Shown piece by piece: positions 7,797 to 13,457 of a stretch of DNA of 13,457 nt. Numbering within the stretch: the first letter of the stretch is position 1; every line of letters starts with the position of its first letter. The notes beneath the pieces are model-generated. The model was not told the origin of the DNA. It did not search any database and saw only the letters and a list, made by a program, of their open reading frames with translations. Source of the DNA: Deltaproteobacteria bacterium (GTDB taxonomy: Bacteria > Myxococcota_A > UBA9160); NCBI GenBank assembly GCA_003520425.1, contig DOUU01000476.1, forward strand, positions 7,405 through 20,861, read 5' to 3'. The position numbers and the translations under genes were made by a program.

Positions 7797-8876
7797 CTAC
7801 TCGCTCCCCGCAGGCGTCGGCTCGTCATGCTCGTCCTCGATTTCGCCGACGATCTCTTCCAGCACGTCTTCGAGGGTGACGAGGCCGAGAACTGGACCTC
7901 CTGGATCACGCACCACCGCCATGTGTCGGCGGCCACGCCGGAACTGTCGGAGCGCTTCGCCGATCAGCGTATCGGGACGCATCTCGATGGCCGGCCGGAC
8001 CGCATCGGCGAGAACCACGAGGCGCGTCTTCGCATAGAGATGGAAGAGGTCCTTGGTATGGAGGATGCCGACGATCTGGTCGAGCTTGTCCTGATACACA
8101 GGAAGCCGGGTGTAGCCTTCCTCGCGCAACCGATCGAGCAGGCCCTCCGGATCGGTCTTGAGGTCGATTGCGAATACGCGCTCCCGCGGAACCATCACGT
8201 CGCGCACATGGGTGCGCGCGATGCGGAAGACGCGGCCCAGAATGTGGCCCTGTTCGGCGCGAAGCTCCCCAGCTTCGCGCGCCTCCGACACCAGCAAGGA
8301 GAGCTCGTCCGCAGAATGGACCCGCTCCGCTCCGCCCGGCGGCCGAACGCCGAAGAGGCTCGCGAGCCCGTTGCCCGTCCCCCTCAACACCACCAGCACA
8401 AGTCGGAAGACGCGCCCGAACACGAGCAGCGGCCGTGCGAAGAGCAGGGCCACCTCGCCAGGGCGGTCCAGCGCGAGGGCCTTGGGCGCGAGCTCCCCGA
8501 GGACGACATGCAGGAACGTGATGGCCGCAAACGCCAGCGCCGCCGCCACGCTGTGAACGGCGACGACGCTCTCGATCCCGGCCGCGGCAAGAGGAGCCGC
8601 GAGCAGACGCGCGAGCGCCGGCTGCCCGATCCAGCCGAGTCCGATGCTGGCTGCGGTAATTCCGAGCTGGGATGCGGCGATCGCGTCGCCGAGCCGCTCA
8701 ATCGCGGCCGCGACGGAGCCCGCGCCGCGTCGGCCCTCGGCCACCCACAGCCGGATCTGGCTGCGACGCACCGCCACCAGAGCGAACTCCGTGGCGACGA
8801 AGTAGGCATTGGCGAGGACGAGCGCGAGCACCGCGACGAGGCCGAGCGCGTCAAGCGCGAATCCTGGCTGTGCCAT
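7797..8876 (-). CDS. CNNM/CBS-domain membrane protein (CorC/HlyC/TlyC-like transporter family)
   Basis: This family consists of inner-membrane proteins linked to Mg2+/Co2+ export and Mg2+ homeostasis. The product is 359 residues. Residues 10-170 form the CNNM (DUF21) membrane domain, with hydrophobic segments near 10-30, 68-85, 105-130 and 143-165 and the motifs NAYFVATEFALVAVRRSQI, SQLGITAASIGLGW and LGELAPKALAL. Two CBS domains follow at about 222-348, with VMVPRERV, GYTRLPVYQD and VTLEDVLEEIVGEIEDEHDE. The chain ends about ten residues later, so the C-terminal CorC_HlyC domain of the usual 420-450 residue members is absent. The ATG at 8876 is the only plausible start; GGAGG lies two bases before it, closer than normal. 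The old label haemolysin for this family is not supported functionally. Confidence 0.9.
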   Translation of the reverse strand: MAQPGFALDALGLVAVLALVLANAYFVATEFALVAVRRSQIRLWVAEGRRGAGSVAAAIERLGDAIAASQLGITAASIGLGWIGQPALARLLAAPLAAAGIESVVAVHSVAAALAFAAITFLHVVLGELAPKALALDRPGEVALLFARPLLVFGRVFRLVLVVLRGTGNGLASLFGVRPPGGAERVHSADELSLLVSEAREAGELRAEQGHILGRVFRIARTHVRDVMVPRERVFAIDLKTDPEGLLDRLREEGYTRLPVYQDKLDQIVGILHTKDLFHLYAKTRLVVLADAVRPAIEMRPDTLIGEALRQFRRGRRHMAVVRDPGGPVLGLVTLEDVLEEIVGEIEDEHDEPTPAGSE

Positions 8877-8926
8877 CCCCTCCGACCCCAGGTGCCCTCT
8901 GCCGGCCCCGTACCTCGTTAGTTAGC
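8877..8926. promoter_or_regulatory. Divergent intergenic region with TTAGTTAG direct repeat
   Basis: This is the only non-coding DNA between the CNNM gene (-) and the dipeptidase gene (+), so it should carry signals for both. It is G+C-rich except for an island at 8918-8925, where TTAG occurs twice in tandem. The island could form part of the CNNM promoter (TAACTA on the - strand) or an operator. I see no convincing -35 hexamer for either direction. Confidence 0.35.
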
Positions 8927-8928
8927 AT
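8923..8928 (+). promoter_or_regulatory. Putative -10 box TAGCAT of a leaderless promoter for the dipeptidase gene
   Basis: TAGCAT ends seven bases before the ATG at 8936, the same spacing as in front of the SDR and GH31 genes. There is no Shine-Dalgarno sequence before either candidate ATG (8927 or 8936). If this box is used, 8936 is the true start, because the ATG at 8927 overlaps the box. Confidence 0.35.
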
Positions 8929-8935
8929 GCTCTCG

Positions 8936-10081
8936 ATGATCCCGCGCCGCGTGCCGCAAGCGAGCGCCGGCGAAGCCGCGCGCCCGGCGACCCCTCGGCG
9001 CGGAGCGCTGGAAGGGGCGGCCCGCCCGTCCGCCGTGGATGCCGACGCGCTGGCATTTCACCGCGAATGCCTCGTGCTGGACCTCCACATCGACACACTC
9101 TTGTGGGTGCGTCTGTTGGGCTACGACTTGGCGCGGCCACACCGCAACCGCCTGCCCTACTCCCCTTTCGCCTGGCATTTTGACCTGGAACGCGCCGCCT
9201 TGGGGGGACTTAAGTCCTGCGTCTTCGGGCTCGTCATCAATCCCCGGGAGGTCAGACCCGAGCTCATGCTTCCCCTTCGGTTCCTCGCCTGGTGGGAGCA
9301 GGGCGAACGCGGCAGCGGCTTGCCGCAGACGCTCGAGACGATCGATCTGCTGAGCCGGGCTGCGGCGGCGAATCCCAGCCGTATTTCTTTTTGCAAGAGC
9401 GGAAGCGAGCTGCGCCAAGCGGTGGCCGCCGGACGCTTCGCGGGGCTTGCGGCCCTCGAAGGTGCGCAGGGAATCGAGGGACGCCTCGAGGATGTGCGCA
9501 CAGCCTACGAACGCGGCCTTCGCATGCTGGGCCTCGTGCATTTTCAGGCGACGGAGGCCGCGTACCCGATGACCGTCCCGGCCTTTGACGACGTGGGGCT
9601 CACGCCCTTCGGCATCGAGCTCATTGCGGAGATGGAGCGGCTCGGCATGGTGGTGGACCTCGCGCACGTAAACGCGCGCGGCATCGACGACGCGCTACGG
9701 GTGATGAAGCGTTCCTTCGTGGTGAGCCACACCGCCTGTCGCGCGCTGGTCGAGCATTCCCGCAACCTCGACGACGCACAGATCCGCCGCATCGCAGATG
9801 GCGGCGGCGTGGTGGGGATCGCGTTTGGAAACACCTTCGTGAAAGGCGACCTCTCCGGTTTCCTCGACCACGTAGAACACGGGATCCGGGTGGGGGGTGC
9901 GGACGCGATTGCGCTCGGCAGCGACTTCGATGGCATGATCGTCCCGGTACGCGGGATGGAGGACGTGACGGTCTACCCTCGGATCACCCAGGGCCTGCTC
10001 GCACGCGGCCAGCCGCATGAGATCGTCCGCAAGGTGCTCGGAGAAAACGCGCTTCGGGTGATCACGGAAGTGTGTGGATGA
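8936..10081 (+). CDS. Membrane dipeptidase-like zinc metallopeptidase, family M19 (renal dipeptidase type)
   Basis: M19 enzymes hydrolyse dipeptides, often with broad or D-residue tolerance, using a two-zinc centre in an amidohydrolase-like barrel. Numbering from the upstream ATG at 8927 (384 residues), the metal ligands are all visible: H54 and D56 in LDLHIDTLL, bridging E178 in ALEGAQG, H247 in DLAHVN, H268 in VVSHTACRALVEHSRN, and D333 in ALGSDFDG. H205 in LVHFQATEA matches the substrate-binding His. The first 45 residues are rich in Arg, Ala and Pro, with no hydrophobic signal peptide, so a cytoplasmic enzyme is likely. I start at 8936 because of the leaderless-type box; 8927 is the alternative and adds three residues. 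It is divergent from the CNNM gene and convergent with the DUF815 gene. The true substrate is unknown. Confidence 0.92.
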   Translation: MIPRRVPQASAGEAARPATPRRGALEGAARPSAVDADALAFHRECLVLDLHIDTLLWVRLLGYDLARPHRNRLPYSPFAWHFDLERAALGGLKSCVFGLVINPREVRPELMLPLRFLAWWEQGERGSGLPQTLETIDLLSRAAAANPSRISFCKSGSELRQAVAAGRFAGLAALEGAQGIEGRLEDVRTAYERGLRMLGLVHFQATEAAYPMTVPAFDDVGLTPFGIELIAEMERLGMVVDLAHVNARGIDDALRVMKRSFVVSHTACRALVEHSRNLDDAQIRRIADGGGVVGIAFGNTFVKGDLSGFLDHVEHGIRVGGADAIALGSDFDGMIVPVRGMEDVTVYPRITQGLLARGQPHEIVRKVLGENALRVITEVCG

Positions 10082-10092
10082 GGTGGGGAGTC

Positions 10093-10117
10093 CCGGAACC
10101 TCGAGACGAGGCCCCGG
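10093..10117. terminator. Hairpin between convergent genes, possible weak terminator
   Basis: CCGG-AA-CCTCG-AGA-CGAGG-CC-CCGG can fold into a nine-pair stem with one internal AA/CC mismatch and a three-base loop. It lies 11 bases after the dipeptidase stop, in the 79-base gap facing the DUF815 gene. No T-run follows on either strand, so intrinsic termination is uncertain; the hairpin might instead protect transcript ends. Confidence 0.3.
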
Positions 10118-10160
10118 AATCGGCCCCTTGCGCGCGGGCCGCGGACAGGCGCGAGCCACC

Positions 10161-11084
10161 CTAACGCGGAGCGGACTTCTCCCGTTCCAGGACGGCGCGC
10201 CCGGCGAAATCGTCGACGAACTGCCGGGCCGTGCGCCCGGAGCGGCTTGAGCGCTCGAGGGCGAAGCGCAGCGCTTCGCTGCGAAGCCGCTCCGGGGGCG
10301 CGTCCACTCCAGCCTTTGCGGCGTAGCGTTCGACGATTTCGAGATAGGTGGCCTGATTGAATCCGTAGAAGCCGAGCACAAGGCCGAAGCGATCGGAAAG
10401 CGCGAGCTTCTCGTCCACCGCCTCGCCCATGTGGAGCTCGCCTGCGTCGTCGAGGCGCGCCGCCCAGTTGTCCGCCGCCCGCTCCGGCAAGAGATGCCGC
10501 CGGTTGCTCGTGGCGATGATCCGGACGTTGGCCGGCGGCGCCTCGAGACTGCCTTCGAGTGCGGCCTTGAGCTCCCGGTACGCTGACTCTCCCGCGTCGA
10601 ACGAAAGGTCGTCGCAGAAGAGAAGGAATCGGAACGCCTCTGCCCCGCGCAGCGCATCGAGCACTTCCGGCAGATGCAGGAGATCGTCCTTGTGCACTTC
10701 GACGAGCCGTAAGCCGCGCGGGGCAAAGCGAGGCAGAAGACCCTTCACGGCGGACGATTTGCCGGTGCCGCGCTCTCCAAAGAGCAGGACGTGATTCGAA
10801 GGAAGCCCCCGAACAAACTGCTCGGTGTTGCCGAGGAGGCGCGCCACGCTGTGCTCGACCCCGACAAGCTCGTCGAGATCAAAGGTGTGGGGCTTGGGGA
10901 TGGGAAGCAGACGACCCGGCGCGCCGTCGCGGGGTGACTCCCAGCGAAACGCATGGTAGCGGGCGAACATCCGCGGATCGGTGGCTCCGCCGGCGATGCG
11001 CGAAAGCACGGCTTCCGCGAGCTCAAGCACCCGCCCCAGTCGTCGCAACGTAGGTCGCATCCCGCTCCGGACCCCTGCGCTCAT
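10161..11084 (-). CDS. DUF815-family AAA+ ATPase
   Basis: This is a predicted cytoplasmic P-loop ATPase of a conserved family with no established role. Counting from ATG 11060 (299 residues), Walker A is GERGTGKSS at 95-103, Walker B is LLFCDDLSF at about 146-154, and a sensor-1-like IIATSNRRHL is at 181-190. Further family blocks are LVEVHKDDLLHLPEVL, the GEAVDEKLALSDRFGL stretch, and SRSGRTARQF near 272-281, which contains a sensor-2-like Arg. Two starts are possible. ATG 11084 (307 residues) would be leaderless, eight bases after TACAAT. ATG 11060 has GGAG four bases upstream and would give a 24-base leader from the same promoter. I list the longer form. Family membership is very secure; function is not known. 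Confidence 0.92.
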   Translation of the reverse strand: MSAGVRSGMRPTLRRLGRVLELAEAVLSRIAGGATDPRMFARYHAFRWESPRDGAPGRLLPIPKPHTFDLDELVGVEHSVARLLGNTEQFVRGLPSNHVLLFGERGTGKSSAVKGLLPRFAPRGLRLVEVHKDDLLHLPEVLDALRGAEAFRFLLFCDDLSFDAGESAYRELKAALEGSLEAPPANVRIIATSNRRHLLPERAADNWAARLDDAGELHMGEAVDEKLALSDRFGLVLGFYGFNQATYLEIVERYAAKAGVDAPPERLRSEALRFALERSSRSGRTARQFVDDFAGRAVLEREKSAPR

Positions 11085-11092
11085 CGCCGTGG

Positions 11093-11098
11093 ATTGTA
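11093..11098 (-). promoter_or_regulatory. Putative -10 box TACAAT for the DUF815 gene
   Basis: Read on the - strand, TACAAT matches five of six bases of the sigma-70 -10 consensus. It ends eight bases before ATG 11084. No -35-like hexamer lies about 17 bases further upstream. It overlaps the GH31 box on the other strand by two bases. Confidence 0.45.
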
Positions 11099-11102
11099 GA
11101 CT
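11097..11102 (+). promoter_or_regulatory. Putative -10 box TAGACT of a leaderless promoter for the GH31 gene
   Basis: TAGACT ends seven bases before ATG 11110, so transcription would begin at the start codon. There is no Shine-Dalgarno sequence and no -35-like hexamer. It shares bases 11097-11098 with the opposing TACAAT box. Confidence 0.45.
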
Positions 11103-11109
11103 GCGCGCG

Positions 11110-13457
11110 ATGCCCGAGCCTCGCTTCCAACCCGCGGCTGGCGTTCGGGGCCATCGCGCCGGCGAGCCCGGGGCGGTGGTTCTCGAGCTGGAAGGCGTGG
11201 TGGCCTCCCTCGCCATCGCCCGCGACGGCTCTGTGCGCTTGCGGGCGGCCCCTTGCGAGCTTTCGCCTGACAACGCCGAAGCCGTGGGTTTCTTGCCGTG
11301 GCGTCCCTCGCCTGCCGAGCCCTTTGCGGAAGATGACGGACGGATCCTGCTTGCTTTCGACGGACCCGAGGGGGCCGCCACGGTCGTGATCGAGCCCGAT
11401 CCCTTTGTCGTGCACGTACGCGACCGAGACGGCGAAGCGCTGGCGACCCTTTCGGGACTTGCGTTTGAGCCCGCCGGAGGCGGGAGGATCTCGCTCGATA
11501 CGAGCCCCGGGGAGCATTTCTTTGGATTCGGCGAGAAAGCGGGCCGTCTCGACAAGCGGGGGGCGGAGCTGCGGATGCGCTGTCGGGACGCAAACATCCA
11601 GCTCGACAGCGACCCCCTCTACGTCTCCATCCCCTTTTTTCTCGGTTTTCGACACGAGGCCCAGGCGCCCCGAGCCAGGGGCGTTTTGCTTCACGCGACC
11701 GCACCCTCGCGGTTCGACGTCGCAAAAACCGACCCCGACCACGTGGTGATGGAGACACTGGCGGGTGGCATCGACGTCACAGTTTTTCCCGGCCCCTCTC
11801 CCGCGGACGTGCTGCGCCGCTTCACCGGCCGGGTGGGCCGGACGCCGCTCCCGCCGCTTTGGGCCCTCGGGCATCACCAGTCGCGCTGGTCCTACCGGAC
11901 GGAACACGAGGTGCGTGCCTTGGCGCGGGCGTACCGGCGGCGCGGAATTCCGACCGACGCCATCCATCTGGATATTGACTACATGGACGGCTACCGGGTG
12001 TTCACCTGGGATGCGCGCCGCTTCCCACAGCCGAAGCGCCTGCTGCGCGAGCTCGCCTCGGAAGGCTTTCGCGTCGTCACCATCATCGATCCTGGAGTCA
12101 AGGTCGATACCAGCTACGCGGTGTTCCGCGAGGGTCGAGGCAAGGACGTATTCTGCAGACGCGATGACCGCTCGCTCTACACGCTCCGCGTCTGGCCGAA
12201 GGACTCCGCGCTTCCCGACTTCAACCGGCCCGAGGTGCGGCAGTGGTGGGGCGAGCAGCACGAGCCCCTGCTCGCGGCCGGGGTGGCCGGGATCTGGAAC
12301 GACATGAATGAGCCGGCAGGCTGGGCCAAGGATGTCCGGCTCGGGCGGCTCATGCTCCCCTATCGCTCCCAGGACACCACGCGCCTGCGCCAGGCGGACC
12401 CGGTCGATCCCACGCGCAGCGTGCCCCATGAGCATGTGCGCAATATCTACGGGCAGCAGGAGTGCCGAGCGACGCGCACCTGGCTCGAGGCTGCGGCGCC
12501 GGAGCGGCGGGCCTTCGTGCTCTCCCGCTCGGGATACGCGGGCATCCAGCGCTTTGCCGCCATCTGGACCGGTGACAATGCAAGTCGCTGGTCCCAGCTG
12601 CGGCTCTCCCTCCCGATGCTGCTGAACCTCTCGCTCTCCGGCGTCGCATTCTGTGGCGCAGACATCGGTGGCTTTGCTTGGAACTGCACGCCCGAACTCT
12701 ACGCGCGCTGGATCCAGATCGGGGCTCTCTACCCGTTCGCGCGCACTCACTCCATGCTCTGGGTGCGCCGCCAGGAACCGTGGCGCTTTGGCCGGCGCGT
12801 GGAAGGGATCGCACGGCGCGCCCTCGAGCTGCGCATGCGCCTGCTGCCCTACCTGTACGGCCTGTTCCGCGAGTCCGAGCGGATCGGCGCTCCGGTGTGG
12901 CGGCCGCTCTTCTACGAGTTCCCGGAAGACGAGCAGTGCGTGGGCGTCGACGACGAGGTCATGGTCGGGCCCGCCCTCCTGGCTGCGCCGATCCTTGAGA
13001 AGGGCGCGCGAGCGCGGGATGTGTACCTGCCACCGGGGGTCTGGATCTCTCTCGATGACGACGCCCGCTACTGCGGACCCCGGCGCCTGCGCGTTCTGGC
13101 TCCCCTCGAGCGCATTCCGCTCTTCGTTCGCGGCGGTGCCGTGCTCCCGACACGCAGCCCGACGCGTCATGTGGGAGAGACGCCGAGCGAGCCGCTCATT
13201 CTCGAGGTGTTCCCCGGCGCCGACAGCGAGACGGAGGTGGTGGAGGACGACGGAGAGAGCACCGAATACCGCTCGGGCGCCTTTGCGCGCACCGCGCTGC
13301 GGGTGCGGGACCGCGCCGGAGGGCGCCTGCGGCTTGAGCTCGGACCCCGGGAGGGAAGCTTTGCGCTGCCCGATCGCCGCGTGCGGGCCGTCTTTCACGC
13401 GGCGCTTACACCGCGGCAGGTGTACCTCGACGCGCGCCCGCTGGCGCCTGGGCCAAG
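11110..13457 (+). CDS. Glycoside hydrolase family 31 alpha-glucosidase-like protein (3' truncated by window)
   Basis: The frame is open from ATG 11110 to the window edge: 782 whole codons and no stop, so the 3' end is missing. GH31 enzymes are retaining alpha-glycosidases. An N-terminal beta-sandwich domain leads to HFFGFGEKAG near 135-143. The (beta/alpha)8 barrel follows, with HLDIDYMDGYRVFTWD (first Asp at 288), the nucleophile motif GIWNDMNEP with D398, the acid/base motif IWTGDN with D489, and the substrate-site stretch CGADIGGF near 516-523. C-terminal beta domains contain LLAAPIL, VYLPPGVW and PLFVRGGAVLP. Both catalytic Asp residues are present, so it should be active. No signal peptide is visible, which suggests a cytoplasmic enzyme, perhaps acting on alpha-glucan or maltodextrin; exact specificity cannot be read. 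It starts 25 bases from the divergent DUF815 gene. Confidence 0.95.
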   Translation, partial: MPEPRFQPAAGVRGHRAGEPGAVVLELEGVVASLAIARDGSVRLRAAPCELSPDNAEAVGFLPWRPSPAEPFAEDDGRILLAFDGPEGAATVVIEPDPFVVHVRDRDGEALATLSGLAFEPAGGGRISLDTSPGEHFFGFGEKAGRLDKRGAELRMRCRDANIQLDSDPLYVSIPFFLGFRHEAQAPRARGVLLHATAPSRFDVAKTDPDHVVMETLAGGIDVTVFPGPSPADVLRRFTGRVGRTPLPPLWALGHHQSRWSYRTEHEVRALARAYRRRGIPTDAIHLDIDYMDGYRVFTWDARRFPQPKRLLRELASEGFRVVTIIDPGVKVDTSYAVFREGRGKDVFCRRDDRSLYTLRVWPKDSALPDFNRPEVRQWWGEQHEPLLAAGVAGIWNDMNEPAGWAKDVRLGRLMLPYRSQDTTRLRQADPVDPTRSVPHEHVRNIYGQQECRATRTWLEAAAPERRAFVLSRSGYAGIQRFAAIWTGDNASRWSQLRLSLPMLLNLSLSGVAFCGADIGGFAWNCTPELYARWIQIGALYPFARTHSMLWVRRQEPWRFGRRVEGIARRALELRMRLLPYLYGLFRESERIGAPVWRPLFYEFPEDEQCVGVDDEVMVGPALLAAPILEKGARARDVYLPPGVWISLDDDARYCGPRRLRVLAPLERIPLFVRGGAVLPTRSPTRHVGETPSEPLILEVFPGADSETEVVEDDGESTEYRSGAFARTALRVRDRAGGRLRLELGPREGSFALPDRRVRAVFHAALTPRQVYLDARPLAPGP

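Noticed and set aside
7827..8921. A 364-codon open frame on the + strand opposite the CNNM gene
   Set aside because: The - strand frame has clear CNNM and CBS motifs and hydrophobic segments. The + frame is rich in Arg, Glu and His and looks like the mirror of that gene.
11085..11597. Upstream extension of the DUF815 frame to an ATG at 11597
   Set aside because: The added 171 residues lie antisense to the GH31 N-terminal domain, are low in complexity and are not part of the DUF815 family, so the gene begins at 11084 or 11060.
11023..13398. A 791-codon open frame on the - strand opposite the GH31 gene
   Set aside because: It lies antisense to a gene with intact GH31 catalytic motifs. Its product is low in recognisable motifs and rich in Arg, Gly, Ala and Pro, as expected for the shadow of GC-rich codons.
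1..13457. CRISPR arrays, tRNA or rRNA genes, transposases, phage or defence genes
   Set aside because: I looked for repeat arrays, tRNA-like folds and known protein motifs on both strands and saw none. The non-coding gaps are all shorter than 80 bases.
7797..13457. The CNNM, dipeptidase, DUF815 and GH31 genes as one new functional system
   Set aside because: They are transcribed in alternating directions, share no overlaps, and belong to unrelated housekeeping or metabolic families, so nothing in the sequence ties them together.

Overview
The window is densely coding, very G+C-rich bacterial DNA with strong G/C preference at third codon positions. It holds ten protein genes, two of them cut by the window edges. 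I see no tRNA, rRNA, CRISPR array, insertion sequence or phage gene. A hopanoid operon fed by the MEP (non-mevalonate) isoprenoid route, plus a DUF815 ATPase, suggests a high-GC Gram-negative of the Proteobacteria, Myxococcota or Binatota kind. That placement is an inference from gene content only.

Region 1 (1-6934, + strand) is one tightly overlapped operon: the C-terminal part of dxs, then shc/hpnF, hpnC, hpnD, hpnE and a type II isopentenyl-diphosphate isomerase (fni/idi2). Every junction overlaps (ATGA four-base overlaps, one TTGA overlap with a TTG start, one 11-base overlap). Together the genes make C5 precursors (Dxs, first MEP step), balance IPP and DMAPP (Idi-2), join two farnesyl diphosphates (HpnD), convert presqualene diphosphate to hydroxysqualene (HpnC), reduce that to squalene (HpnE) and cyclise it to hopene or hopanol (Shc). 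A farnesyl diphosphate synthase is the missing link and may lie upstream.

Region 2 (6985-8876) has a short-chain dehydrogenase/reductase on + that converges, with a 5-base gap, on a CNNM/CBS-domain membrane protein on -. Region 3 (8927-10081) is a divergently transcribed M19 (renal dipeptidase-like) metallopeptidase. Region 4 is a DUF815 AAA+ ATPase on - (10161-11084). It is separated by only 25 bases from a divergent GH31 alpha-glucosidase-type gene on + (11110 to the window end) that stays open through the right edge.

The most interesting regulatory pattern is that genes likely to start a transcript (SDR, dipeptidase, GH31 and possibly the DUF815 gene) have no Shine-Dalgarno sequence but do have a TANNNT box 7-8 bases before an ATG, as expected for leaderless mRNAs. 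Several genes inside the operon do have ribosome-binding sites. At the DUF815/GH31 boundary the two opposing boxes overlap. I found no convincing wholly new multi-gene system; the rest is recognisable metabolism and housekeeping.
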